This document shows, piece by piece, positions 16,631 to 25,500 of a DNA stretch of 64,000 nt (within the stretch, counting starts at the first letter, position 1; every line of letters starts with the position of its first letter). This DNA comes from Cupriavidus pauculus (GTDB lineage Bacteria > Pseudomonadota > Gammaproteobacteria > Burkholderiales > Burkholderiaceae). The notes below the pieces were generated by a model. That model did not search any database. It worked only from the letters and a program-made list of their open reading frames with translations, and was not told the origin of the DNA. The stretch is from contig NZ_BPUO01000016.1 in NCBI RefSeq assembly GCF_022179805.1, positions 62,001 through 126,000 of the forward strand, written 5' to 3'. The translations under genes were made by a program, and so were the position numbers.

Positions 16631-17695
16631 TCAGCCGGGTGTGAGCCGGCTACTCTCGCGCACGATCAATTCGCAAGGTAGCAACGCACGGCCAGGCGCT
16701 GGGGTGGGATCTTGCGGGGCGGCGAGCATGCGCAGCACGGTGCGGGCCGCCATCTGGCCAATCTGGTAGCGGGCCGGGCGCAGCGTGGTCAGAGCCGGTT
16801 TCAGGCGTACGGATATCGGCGCATCGCCAAAACCGGCCAGCGCGCAATCGCAGGGCAATACCAGGCCGCAGTCGTCGGCGTGCAGGATCGCGCCGGCGGC
16901 CATGTTGTCGTTGGCGAAGATGATCGCCTGCGGACGATCCGCGCGCGGCGCGGCGGCCAGGGCGGTCATCGTGCGTGCGCCCGCTTCGAAGTCGTCTTCG
17001 ACGTCGGCAACCTGGACATCGGCGGCCAGACCGGCGGCGGTCATCGTGGCCGCATAGCCCTGGGCGCGCTGGGCCGCCCGGAAGTCCTCGCCGATATGAG
17101 GCAGAACAAAGCGCACGCGGGTGGCGCCTTGCTCCAGGAAGTGGTGGGCCAGTTGCGCGCCGGTTTCGGCATGAGGAAAACCAACCTGGTGGAACGGGCG
17201 GTCGTCGACGAAGCCCCAAGCTTCCACCACGGGAATATCCAGTGCGGAAAGCATGGCTTCGGCCGCCGGCGTATGGTCGTCGCGCGTCAGGATCAGCGCG
17301 CGCGGATGCCAGCCAACAAAGGTACGGATGGCGTTCTCTTCCAGGGTCTGCGAGTACTGCGCGTTGGCCAGCAGCAGCTGCAGCCCCGAGGCCTGCAGTT
17401 CATCGGTCATGCCCTTGACCAGGTCCGCGAAGGTCGCACTGGCAATGTTCTGCATCACCGCACAGACCACGCGGCCACGGCCGGAGGCAAGGCCGCCCGC
17501 TACCTGACTGGGCACGTAGCCAATACGCTCCACGATCTCGCGCAGCCGTTCGCGCACCGCTACCGACACCTTCTCGGGGTTGTTGAAGTAGCGCGATACC
17601 GTGATCGACGACACGCCAGCAAGCGCGGCAACGTCGTGGATCGTGTGGGTGGATGCCTTGCGGCGGGATGCACGGGGCGGGGGAGCGTCTTTCAT
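16631..17695 (-). CDS. LacI-family regulator, cassette B
   Basis: A 354-residue LacI/GalR repressor with HTH TIHDVAALAGVSSITVSRYF, strongly similar to the regulator of cassette A. ATG at 17695 was preferred; a GTG nine bases upstream is possible and both have weak ribosome sites. It is divergent from the hydroxyacid dehydrogenase-Bug-aldolase operon, with two GntR-like operators between. It lies 59 bp from the aldehyde dehydrogenase start on the same strand, so that gene may be co-transcribed with it. Confidence 0.92.
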   Translation of the reverse strand: MKDAPPPRASRRKASTHTIHDVAALAGVSSITVSRYFNNPEKVSVAVRERLREIVERIGYVPSQVAGGLASGRGRVVCAVMQNIASATFADLVKGMTDELQASGLQLLLANAQYSQTLEENAIRTFVGWHPRALILTRDDHTPAAEAMLSALDIPVVEAWGFVDDRPFHQVGFPHAETGAQLAHHFLEQGATRVRFVLPHIGEDFRAAQRAQGYAATMTAAGLAADVQVADVEDDFEAGARTMTALAAAPRADRPQAIIFANDNMAAGAILHADDCGLVLPCDCALAGFGDAPISVRLKPALTTLRPARYQIGQMAARTVLRMLAAPQDPTPAPGRALLPCELIVRESSRLTPG

Positions 17696-17743
17696 GGTTT
17701 TCACGGATGGCTAGAGCACGATGCGAAACTCTATCATTCGCCA

Positions 17744-17759
17744 ATGGTACCGGTAACAG
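17744..17759. promoter_or_regulatory. LacI/GntR-type operator, cassette B site 1
   Basis: ATGGTACCGGTAACAG matches the GntR-type palindrome ATGTTACCGGTAACAT at 14 of 16 positions. It lies 49 bases upstream of the LacI start in the divergent promoter region. Confidence 0.72.
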
Positions 17760-17772
17760 TCACCGGTAACAT
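17757..17772. promoter_or_regulatory. LacI/GntR-type operator, cassette B site 2
   Basis: CAGTCACCGGTAACAT matches the same palindrome at 13 of 16 positions and overlaps site 1 by three bases, giving a 13-bp repeat of CACCGGTAACA-like cores just upstream of the dehydrogenase ribosome site. Confidence 0.6.
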
Positions 17773-17801
17773 CCGTGATTTCACCTAGGAAGCCCTGCAA
17801 C

Positions 17802-18740
17802 ATGACGCGCCCGATCCTGCTTGTCGTAACGCCTTTTGCACCCGACGCGCTGAGCGTGCTGCGTGACGATTTCGATGTGGTCGACTGGCGCACATTGGCC
17901 GATCCCGTGGATTTCCTGGCGCGGCAGGGCGGCCATGTGACGGCAATGATCACAAATGGCATGGCGGGCGTGCCGGCAGCGTGCCGCGATGCGCTACCCA
18001 ATCTCGCGGTGATCGCCTGCAACGGTGTCGGGTACGACGCCATCGTGGTGCCTTGGGCCACGGCGCGAGGCATCCGCGTGACGAACACGCCCGACGTCTT
18101 GTCGGCGGACGTCGCGGACGTGGCGCTGATGCTGGCGCTGGCGGCGTTTCGCCGGCTGCCGCAGGCCGACCGCTTCGTGCGCGAAGGGCAATGGCTGACG
18201 GGACCGTTTCCGCTGGCGCGCCGCTTCTGGGGCAGCCGGGTCGGCATCGTGGGCCTGGGCCGCATCGGTCGGCTCATTGCCCGCCGGGCCCACGCTTTCG
18301 ATACGGAGATCGGCTACAACGGCCGCAGCCGTCAGGACGTGCCGTACGCATACTTTGCCGACGTGCGGGCTCTGGCGGAATGGGCCGACGTCCTGATCGT
18401 TGCCACGCCCGGCGGCCACGGCACGCACAAGCTGGTGGGCCGCGACGCACTGCAGGCGCTGGGACCCGACGGTGTGCTCGTGAATGTGGCGCGCGGTTCG
18501 GTAGTGGACCAGGCCGCGATGATCGACGCGCTGCGCGATGGTTCGCTCGGCGCTGCCGGACTGGACGTCTTCGAAGACGAACCAGACGTGCCAGCGGCGC
18601 TGCGCGAATGCGAGCGCGTGGTGCTCACCCCGCATATCGCCAGTGCCACGATGCAGACCCGCCACGCGATGGCGCAACTGGTTGTCGACAACCTGTCGCG
18701 CCACGCGCGCGGGCTGCCCCTGGCAACGCCGGTCAACTAG
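17802..18740 (+). CDS. D-2-hydroxyacid dehydrogenase, cassette B
   Basis: A 312-residue NAD(P)-dependent dehydrogenase. The Rossmann motif is VGLGRIGRLIARRA, and catalytic Arg (VNVARGSV), Glu (DVFEDEP) and His (LTPHIASAT) are all present, as in glyoxylate/hydroxypyruvate reductases. First gene of cassette B, under the divergent LacI operators. In a sugar-acid pathway it could reduce glyoxylate, hydroxypyruvate or a 2-ketoaldonate. Confidence 0.9.
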   Translation: MTRPILLVVTPFAPDALSVLRDDFDVVDWRTLADPVDFLARQGGHVTAMITNGMAGVPAACRDALPNLAVIACNGVGYDAIVVPWATARGIRVTNTPDVLSADVADVALMLALAAFRRLPQADRFVREGQWLTGPFPLARRFWGSRVGIVGLGRIGRLIARRAHAFDTEIGYNGRSRQDVPYAYFADVRALAEWADVLIVATPGGHGTHKLVGRDALQALGPDGVLVNVARGSVVDQAAMIDALRDGSLGAAGLDVFEDEPDVPAALRECERVVLTPHIASATMQTRHAMAQLVVDNLSRHARGLPLATPVN

Positions 18741-18792
18741 CCGTCCGCCATTCCCCCGCCCATTCCTGAAAAATACAGAAGGAGACATCGCC

Positions 18793-19788
18793 ATGAATCG
18801 CAGGAACCTGCTTCGCCGCACTGTGGCCGGCATGGCGGCATGCGTCACGCTGGCATTGCCGCTGCACTCGGTGGCCGCGGACCCCGCCTATCCGAACCGC
18901 CCCGTCACGTTCGTGGTGCCGTATCCGGCCGGCGGCGTGGCTGACCAGTTTGCCCGCGCGTTTGCCAATGCACTGAGCGAACGGCTGGGCCAGCCCGTGG
19001 TGATCGACAACCGCGCGGGCGCCAACGGCAATATCGGCTCGGCGTTCGTGGCGCGGCAGCAACCGGCTGACGGCTACACGCTGCTGCTCGGCTCCACGAG
19101 CACGCTTGCCATCAATCCGCATCTGTACGCGAGCATGGGCTACGACCCGATCAAGGACCTGCAGCCCGTCACGCTCACGCACCAGATGCCGAATGTGCTG
19201 CTGGTCGGCGCGCAAACGCCATACAAGACCGTGGCCGATGTGGTGACGGCGGCCAAGGCCCAGCCGGGGCGCATCGACTACGGATCTGCCGGCAACGGCA
19301 ACACCATGCACCTGGCTGGCGTGATGTTTGAAAAGCGCAGCGGTACCCGCCTGGTGCACGTGCCGTATAAGGGCGGTCCGCCGGCCCTGATGGACGTGCT
19401 GTCCGGACAGATTCCCATGATGTTCAACAACCTGCCGGCGGTGGTGACCTACAAGAACGCCGGCAAGCTGCGTGTGCTGGCCGTGGCGGATACCAAGCGG
19501 TCAACCGTCCTGGCCGATGTGCCGACGTTTGCCGAGGTCGGCGTGCCCGATGTGGTGTCGGTGGTCTGGAACGGCATTCTGGTACGGCGCGGCACGCCGC
19601 CGGCCATTGTCGAGCGGCTCAACAAGGAAATGCTCGCCATCCTGCAATCGCCGAAATTCCGTCAGCCGCTGGAGCAGCAGGGCTACGAAGTGCTGTCGTC
19701 TTCGCCCGCACAATTCGAGGCCTTGCTGAACAAGGACTCGGCGGCCATGGGCAAGCTCGTCAAGGACGCCGGCATCAAGCTGGACTGA
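18793..19788 (+). CDS. Bug/TctC-type periplasmic receptor, cassette B (first)
   Basis: A 331-residue receptor with signal peptide (NLLRRTVAGMAACVTL, cleavage near SVAAD). It shows VVPYPAGGVADQFARAFA, IDNRAGANGNIGSAFVARQQ and VPYKGGPPALMDVLSGQIPM. It is visibly homologous to the cassette A receptor over its whole length (shared RAGANGNI, VARQQPADGYT, GSAGNGNTMHL, GQIPMMF), so the two probably bind related ligands. AAGGAG lies 8 bases before the ATG. Confidence 0.92.
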   Translation: MNRRNLLRRTVAGMAACVTLALPLHSVAADPAYPNRPVTFVVPYPAGGVADQFARAFANALSERLGQPVVIDNRAGANGNIGSAFVARQQPADGYTLLLGSTSTLAINPHLYASMGYDPIKDLQPVTLTHQMPNVLLVGAQTPYKTVADVVTAAKAQPGRIDYGSAGNGNTMHLAGVMFEKRSGTRLVHVPYKGGPPALMDVLSGQIPMMFNNLPAVVTYKNAGKLRVLAVADTKRSTVLADVPTFAEVGVPDVVSVVWNGILVRRGTPPAIVERLNKEMLAILQSPKFRQPLEQQGYEVLSSSPAQFEALLNKDSAAMGKLVKDAGIKLD

Positions 19789-19861
19789 GCACCCGACGGC
19801 CCGCGCAAACACTCCATCACCAACCAGATTTTAACGACTTCACCATTTCAAGAGACCCAAC

Positions 19862-20671
19862 ATGCCCGCACCCAAGGACCTTCTTGCCAATCCCTTCCGC
19901 GACCGTCTGAGCCAGGCCGGTGTTCCCCTCGGCACCTGGTTGATGTCCGGTACTTCCAGCACGGCCGAGGCCATGGGCCGCGCCGGCTTCGAGTGGTTGG
20001 TCGTCGATCTGGAACACGTGCCGCTCGACGAGCGCGAGATTCTGAACGTGCTGCAGGCGATTGCCGGCACCGACGCCACCCCGATCACGCGTCTGGCTGC
20101 CAACGATCCGGTGCTGTTCAAGCGCGCGCTGGACCTGGGTGCGCAGACTGTGATGGTGCCGTTCGTGGACAGCGCCGAAGCCGCGCGCCGCGCCGTGTCC
20201 TATGCAAAGTACCCGCCCGAAGGCATCCGGGGCTTCGCGGCAGTGCACCGCGCCAGCGGCTACGGCACCGCGCCGGACTACGGCAAGCGGGCGAACGACT
20301 CGGTCTTCACGATCATCCAGCTGGAAACGCCGCAGGCCGTGTCGTCGCTGGAGGAAATCGCCGCCGTGCCGGGCGTCGACGCGCTGTTCCTGGGGCCAGG
20401 CGACCTGGCGGCCAACCTCGGTCACATCGGCAATATCGCGCATCCGGAAGTGCAGGCCGTGATCGTCGACGTTGCGCGCCGCTGCAAGGCCATCGGCAAG
20501 CCCTGCGGCATCGTGGGGCCGACGCCCGAGATGGTGTCGCAGTTCGTGGCGCAGGGCTACGCGTTCGTCGCCGTGGCGTCGGACATGGGCATGATGATGC
20601 GGCAGGCCAACGCCTTCATCCAGGCCATTCGTCCGGCCATCGCCAAGGGCTACGACGGCGGCGTGTACTGA
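19862..20671 (+). CDS. HpcH/HpaI-family class II aldolase, cassette B
   Basis: A 269-residue aldolase, paralogue of the enzyme at 11274. Active-site segments are VVDLEHVPLD (His), ITRLAAND (Arg), IIQLETPQAV (Glu) and LFLGPGDLAAN (Asp). It should cleave a 2-keto-3-deoxy acid to pyruvate and an aldehyde. It sits between two Bug receptor genes. Cassette B has no IlvD-type dehydratase of its own; the enolase-type enzyme at 13966 or the cassette A enzyme may supply its substrate. Confidence 0.9.
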   Translation: MPAPKDLLANPFRDRLSQAGVPLGTWLMSGTSSTAEAMGRAGFEWLVVDLEHVPLDEREILNVLQAIAGTDATPITRLAANDPVLFKRALDLGAQTVMVPFVDSAEAARRAVSYAKYPPEGIRGFAAVHRASGYGTAPDYGKRANDSVFTIIQLETPQAVSSLEEIAAVPGVDALFLGPGDLAANLGHIGNIAHPEVQAVIVDVARRCKAIGKPCGIVGPTPEMVSQFVAQGYAFVAVASDMGMMMRQANAFIQAIRPAIAKGYDGGVY

Positions 20672-20744
20672 CACGCTTTTCGATCCGTCCGTTCCACATG
20701 GGGCCGCCAGAGCCCCTCCAGAAAACACTGCAAGGAGACTCCCG

Positions 20745-21728
20745 ATGCAACGTCCAGCTTTACGTCCGCCGCGCCGGTTGCCGCGCGCCATGCTTGCCTG
20801 CCTGGCAACGGCGGCATGCCTGATCTCGCTCCCCGTGGTCGCCGAGGGCGGCTATCCCGCCAGGCCGGTGACGCTGGTGGTGCCGTTTGGTCCCGGCGGA
20901 ACCTCTGACATCATGGCCCGCATCCTCGAACGCAGGATGACCGAAACCATGGCCGCCTCCATCGTCGTGGACAACAAGGCGGGCGCGGGCGGTGCCATCG
21001 GCATGTCACAGCTGATGCGCGCCAAGCCCGACGGCTACACGGTTGGCTTGTCGGTGATCGGCCCCGAGGTACTGCAGCCGGCCATCCGCAAGACGGGCTA
21101 CAGCTACAAGGACTTCGATCACATCTGCGGTACCTACGCCGTGCCGCTGATGATGATGGTGACCAAGGACTCGTCGTTCAAGAGCGTGGCGGACGTGATG
21201 GACTATGCGCGCCGGCATCCCGAAAAGCTTGCGTATGGTTCGTCCGGGCCGGGTACGCTTCTGCACCTGTCGATGGAGATGCTGCTCGCCAAGGCGAGTG
21301 CCAAGGGCCTGCACGTGCCGTACAAGAGTTCGGGCGAGATGGTGACAGGCATGCTCGGCAAGCAGATCATGGTGTTCAACGAGACGCCGACCGTATCGAA
21401 GCAGTATGGACTGCGCCCACTGGCGGTGTTTGCCGACCGGCGTCTGCCGGGCTATCCGGATGTCCCCACCGCGGCGGAAGCCGGCTTTCCCGTGCAGGCC
21501 ACCATCTGGGGCGGGCTGATCGCACCGAAGGGTCTGCCGGCGCCTGTGCTGGGCAAGCTTGAGAGCGCCTGCCGCCAGGTGCTGGCAAGCCCCGCATACC
21601 GCGCGGATGCCGAGCGGCTGGAGACACCGCCCGAGTACAAGGATGCGAAGGCGTTTGCCGCGTTCGCCCAGCGCCAGTCCGAGATCTACGGCAAGCTGAT
21701 CGCCGACCTCGATCTGGCGGACAAGTAG
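20745..21728 (+). CDS. Bug/TctC-type periplasmic receptor, cassette B (second)
   Basis: A 327-residue receptor with a signal peptide of AMLACLATAACLISLPVVAE type. Bug motifs VVPFGPGGTSDIMARILE, VVDNKAGAGGAIG and HVPYKSSGEMVTGML are present, but it clearly belongs to another subgroup than the two cassette receptors (short segment ending DLDLADK). It is followed 17 bases later by a TauE-type permease. AAGGAG lies upstream of the ATG. Confidence 0.9.
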   Translation: MQRPALRPPRRLPRAMLACLATAACLISLPVVAEGGYPARPVTLVVPFGPGGTSDIMARILERRMTETMAASIVVDNKAGAGGAIGMSQLMRAKPDGYTVGLSVIGPEVLQPAIRKTGYSYKDFDHICGTYAVPLMMMVTKDSSFKSVADVMDYARRHPEKLAYGSSGPGTLLHLSMEMLLAKASAKGLHVPYKSSGEMVTGMLGKQIMVFNETPTVSKQYGLRPLAVFADRRLPGYPDVPTAAEAGFPVQATIWGGLIAPKGLPAPVLGKLESACRQVLASPAYRADAERLETPPEYKDAKAFAAFAQRQSEIYGKLIADLDLADK

Positions 21729-21745
21729 CGATAGGGACGGATCTG

Positions 21746-22525
21746 GTGGATTTGCTCGCATTCGCGCCGATTGAAGCGATGCTTCAGGCGCCTGCAACGA
21801 CGCTGTACTTCCTGCTGTGCGTGGCAGTGGCCACCTATGTGCAGACGCTGACCGGCTTTGCCTTCGGCCTGGTCCTGCTCAGCCTTGTGGCCACGTTCAA
21901 GCTGGCCTCCGTGGCCGATGCGGCCAACACGGCCAGTGTGCTGACGCTTGTCAATGCGCTGGCATTCTTCCGCACCGAGCGCCAGGCGCCGCCGTGGCGG
22001 CAGATGCGCCCCGCGCTGATCACCAGCTTGCTGACAGTGATGTTGGGGGTGCTGATGCTGGGGTGGATGCACGACCATGCGGCGTCGTGGCTGGAGACCG
22101 CGCTCGGCATCGTCATCGTGCTGTGCGCGGTCAGCCTGGTTGCGCGCCGGCAGCAGGCGGAGCACGTGGGTCCGCCACGCGGGTTTGCGATGGCGGGCGC
22201 GCTGTCGGGGCTGATGGGCGGGTTGTTCGGTACGTCGGGCCCGCCGATCGTCTTCTATCTGTACCGGCAGCCGCTGGCCACCGATGTCGTGCGGAGGGCG
22301 CTGCTGGTCATGTTTGCCAGCAATGCCAGCTTGCGGCTGCTACTCGTGGTGCTCTCCATCGGCATGTCGGCGCATGCATTGCTGCTGTGTCTGCTTTCGG
22401 TGCCGATCGTTCAACTGACCACACGCCTGACGCTGAAAGCGCCGCCGCCCGTTCCTCCGGGCGTCATGCGCCCCTTGGTTGCCACACTGCTGGCGTTGTC
22501 GGGCGCCGCCATGATCTTCAGGTAG
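21746..22525 (+). CDS. TauE/SafE-family membrane permease
   Basis: A 259-residue integral membrane protein of about eight helices, with the TauE/SafE duplication pattern (QTLTGFAFGLVLLSL in the first half, ALSGLMGGLFGTSGPPIVFYL in the second). Family members move organic anions or sulfur compounds. It starts at GTG 21746, eight bases after an AGGGA, close behind a Bug gene; it may export or import the acid handled by cassette B. It is the only dedicated transporter gene in either sugar-acid cassette. Confidence 0.86.
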   Translation: MDLLAFAPIEAMLQAPATTLYFLLCVAVATYVQTLTGFAFGLVLLSLVATFKLASVADAANTASVLTLVNALAFFRTERQAPPWRQMRPALITSLLTVMLGVLMLGWMHDHAASWLETALGIVIVLCAVSLVARRQQAEHVGPPRGFAMAGALSGLMGGLFGTSGPPIVFYLYRQPLATDVVRRALLVMFASNASLRLLLVVLSIGMSAHALLLCLLSVPIVQLTTRLTLKAPPPVPPGVMRPLVATLLALSGAAMIFR

Positions 22526-22540
22526 GCGGCGCCCGGCCCT

Positions 22541-24838
22541 TCAGGTGGCGGCTTCGGTCGCCACCTCGGCAGCCTGCGCGACCTTCGCCGGCTTGCCCTT
22601 GCCCCGTTCCGCCCCCTTCAACCCCGCCAGTACCTTCTCCGGCAGGAACGGCACCGAACGCAGCCGCACGCCGACGGCCGCGAATACTGCGTTGGAGATG
22701 GCGCCCGGAATAGTGGCCGGTGCCATTTCGCCGGCGCCCCAGGGCGTTGCCTCGGGGCGGTCGATCAGGCTGATGTGGATGTTGGGCACGTCCGGGAAAC
22801 GCAGGATCGGGTAGCTGGCCCAGTCCACCGACGTCACGCGGTGCGTGTCGAAATGCAGCTCCTCCATCATGACCCGGCTGACGGTCTGCACGATGCCGCC
22901 CTCGATCTGGTTGCGCGTGCCGTCCGGGTTGATGATCTGGCCGCAGTCGTGGCTGCACCAGACGTCGGTCACGCGCACGTGGCCGTCCTTGCGGTTGACG
23001 GCCACCTCCAGCACCGTGGCCACATAGGTGCGGTCGTTGTCGTACCGCACGAATGCCAGCCCGCGGCCGCGTACCACGTCGCGCGGATCGCCCTTGCGGC
23101 GGATGGCCCGGGCCGCCCTGGCGTCCCAGCCCGACAGCTTTGCCACGTCCTCCAGCACGGCGCGGGCGCGCGGGTCGGGCAGGTAGTCCAGGCGCCATTG
23201 CAGCGGATCGGCGCCGGCGGCCATCGCCAGTTCGTCGAAGAACGCCTCGTTGGCAAAGGCGTTCTGCAGCCGCCCCGGCGAGCGCAGGTGGGCGGTACGG
23301 AACGCGCTATCGGTCAGCCGGTAGACCTTGGTGCTGACGTTCGGCAGCGTGTACAGCACGTCGGCGTTCTTGGAGATGTTGCCGGTGACATAGGCGGGCC
23401 GCTGGATACCCGAGGTGACCGTGGCCAGCAGCGGGAATTCGGCGATTGATCCCTTCTGCGTGGCCACGAAGAATTCGGACTGCCAGGCCACCGGACGCTT
23501 CTGTGCGTCCAGGCCGCCCTTGAGGTCGATGGCAGTCGGCGGGCTCTTGGGATCCCAGCCGTGCTCGTCGGCCCGCATCCACTGCACGCGCACGGGCGCG
23601 CCGGCCAGTTGCGACACCAGCGCCGCGTCGGCCGAGCAATCCTCGTGACCATTGCGGCCATAGCAGCCGGCACCGTCCAGGTAGATCAGGCGCACCTTCG
23701 CCTTGTCCAGGCCCAGCGTCAGCGCGATTTCGCCTTGCAGCGAATGCGTGGACTGCGCGGCCGACCAGATCGTGCACTGGCCGTCGCGGAAGTCCGCCAC
23801 GGCGCAGGCGGGGCCAATCGATCCATGCGTGTGCGGCGGGAATTCGTAGGTGGCTTCCAGCCGTTGCGCCGCACTGGCAAGCGCGGCGGCCGCATCGCCC
23901 CTGCTGGCGGCGGTTTCCACGTTGCTGACTGGCAGGCGGCGCCAGTAAGCATAGAGGTTGGCCTGGTCGGGGAAGTGGGTCGGGTCGTTCCATTCGACCT
24001 TGAGCAGACGCGCGGCCTTGATGGCGCCCCATTCGCTGGGGCTGAGCACGGCCAGGAAATCCTGCTTGCGGACGATGCGCACGCCGGGCAGGGCGCGGAT
24101 CGACGTTTCGTCCACGCTGACCAGCTTTGCGCCGGGGCCGGCCGGGCGGATCACGCGCGCATGCAGCATGCCGGGTAGCCGGAAGTCCTGCATGAACGTG
24201 AACTGGCCGGTGACCTTGCCCGGTATGTCCACACGCTTCACGTTTTTGCCCACCACCTTATGCTGGGCCGGCGGCTTCAGCGGAACCTTGGGGTCCAGCG
24301 CTACCTGCAGCGGCTTGCCGGCTACCAGCTCGCCATAGCCGATCCGGCGATCCCCGCCAGCAGTGGCGATGACGCCGTCGGCGGTTATCAGGCTGTCCGC
24401 ATCGACCGACCATTGCGCTGCCGCCTTGCCTACCATTGCGCGGCGTGCGCACGCGGCGGCGCGCCGCAACGTGGCGCCGCCGTCCTGGATGGTCAGGCTG
24501 CCGGCCGTCTGGCCCTGGTCGAGCGTCAGCAGCGTGTCGCCCATGATCATGTCCACCTGACGGAAGCTCACGTCGAGCTCCTCGGCCACCATCTGCGCCA
24601 GCGCGGTGCGCGCGCCGGTGCCCAGGTCGACCTTGCCGCTATAGACCGTGACGCGGCCATCCGGACCGATGGCCAGCCACGCATCGACCTCGCCCTTGGC
24701 CGTCGATGCCTTGGTGACGGTCTGGCCCGCGGCGTCTACGGCCGTGACCGATTGCGCCAGCGCCGTCGAAGCCCGGTTGGGCAGGGTGAACGAAACCAGC
24801 AGCCCGCCGCTGCCCTTGAGGAATGTGCGACGGTCCAT
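22541..24838 (-). CDS. Molybdopterin-binding subunit of xanthine dehydrogenase family (IorB-like)
   Basis: A 765-residue large subunit of a molybdenum hydroxylase. It begins with a Tat signal (MDRRTFLKGSGGLLVSF) and shows family segments such as GKVDLGTGARTALAQMVAEE, TAGSLTIQDGGATLRRAA, GKVTGQFTFMQDF and GAGCYGRNGHEDCSADAALV. Paired with a 2Fe-2S subunit, as in isoquinoline 1-oxidoreductase and periplasmic aldehyde oxidases; the c-type cytochrome subunit sometimes found is absent. Its start is one base after the stop of the small-subunit gene. It likely oxidises an N-heterocycle or aldehyde; substrate unknown. Confidence 0.9.
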   Translation of the reverse strand: MDRRTFLKGSGGLLVSFTLPNRASTALAQSVTAVDAAGQTVTKASTAKGEVDAWLAIGPDGRVTVYSGKVDLGTGARTALAQMVAEELDVSFRQVDMIMGDTLLTLDQGQTAGSLTIQDGGATLRRAAACARRAMVGKAAAQWSVDADSLITADGVIATAGGDRRIGYGELVAGKPLQVALDPKVPLKPPAQHKVVGKNVKRVDIPGKVTGQFTFMQDFRLPGMLHARVIRPAGPGAKLVSVDETSIRALPGVRIVRKQDFLAVLSPSEWGAIKAARLLKVEWNDPTHFPDQANLYAYWRRLPVSNVETAASRGDAAAALASAAQRLEATYEFPPHTHGSIGPACAVADFRDGQCTIWSAAQSTHSLQGEIALTLGLDKAKVRLIYLDGAGCYGRNGHEDCSADAALVSQLAGAPVRVQWMRADEHGWDPKSPPTAIDLKGGLDAQKRPVAWQSEFFVATQKGSIAEFPLLATVTSGIQRPAYVTGNISKNADVLYTLPNVSTKVYRLTDSAFRTAHLRSPGRLQNAFANEAFFDELAMAAGADPLQWRLDYLPDPRARAVLEDVAKLSGWDARAARAIRRKGDPRDVVRGRGLAFVRYDNDRTYVATVLEVAVNRKDGHVRVTDVWCSHDCGQIINPDGTRNQIEGGIVQTVSRVMMEELHFDTHRVTSVDWASYPILRFPDVPNIHISLIDRPEATPWGAGEMAPATIPGAISNAVFAAVGVRLRSVPFLPEKVLAGLKGAERGKGKPAKVAQAAEVATEAAT

Positions 24839-24839
24839 G

Positions 24840-25313
24840 TCAGGCCTCCTTGGCTGCGGTGTCGGCGGCGCGCTGCACGGCCTTGATGATGCGCGTGTGC
24901 GTGCCGCAGCGGCACAGGTTGCCGGCCAGCGCATCGCGGATCTGGGTTTCCGACGGCTTCGCGTTCTGCGCCAGCAGGCCCACCGACGTCATGACCATGC
25001 CGTTGATGCAGTACCCGCACTGCGCGGCCTGCTCGTCGATAAACGCTTGTTGCACCGGGTGCGGCTTCTCAGGTGTGCCCAGGCCTTCCAGCGTGGTCAC
25101 GCGGGCATCGCCAACCGAGGCCACCGGCAGCACGCACGACCGCGTGGCCACGCCGTTGAACAGCACCGTGCAGGCGCCGCACTGGCCCAGGCCGCAGCCG
25201 AACTTGGGGCCGTGCAGCGCGAGGTTGTCGCGCAGCACGTAGAGCAGGGGGGTATCGTCGTCGACGTCCACGGCATGCTGCTTGCCGTTGACCTGAAGCT
25301 GGTAGGTGGGCAT
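24840..25313 (-). CDS. 2Fe-2S subunit of xanthine dehydrogenase family (IorA-like)
   Basis: A 157-residue electron-transfer subunit with two 2Fe-2S clusters. The plant-ferredoxin-type site is GCGLGQCGACTVLFNG plus a later Cys (SCVLP); the C-terminal site is CGYCINGMV and CRCGTH. Full length for the family. First gene of the two-gene molybdenum hydroxylase operon, divergent from a D-2-hydroxyacid dehydrogenase. It lacks its own export signal, as is usual; it is presumably carried by the Tat-targeted large subunit. Confidence 0.93.
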   Translation of the reverse strand: MPTYQLQVNGKQHAVDVDDDTPLLYVLRDNLALHGPKFGCGLGQCGACTVLFNGVATRSCVLPVASVGDARVTTLEGLGTPEKPHPVQQAFIDEQAAQCGYCINGMVMTSVGLLAQNAKPSETQIRDALAGNLCRCGTHTRIIKAVQRAADTAAKEA

Positions 25314-25393
25314 GGGGTCTCCTTGTTGTTATCGTGCGGCACGGGGGCGGCGCAGCCTCGAATCTAGGCCAGCCACGGCGCGCCGAATAGCGT

Positions 25394-25414
25394 CATTTCC
25401 ATGGGATGGAAATG
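25394..25414. promoter_or_regulatory. Perfect inverted repeat CATTTCCAT-N3-ATGGAAATG
   Basis: Nine-base perfect arms around GGG, placed in the 187-bp divergent gap between the molybdenum hydroxylase operon and the D-2-hydroxyacid dehydrogenase, 80 to 86 bases from either start codon. The size fits an operator for a dimeric regulator acting on both directions; no regulator gene is adjacent. Confidence 0.6.
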
Positions 25415-25500
25415 CAGGCTGTTGTGACGTGGTTTTCTTCCTACACTGGGCGGACCCGTTAACCGGCCGGGCCTCCCGGCCATGGCCCGAGGCATCTTCC

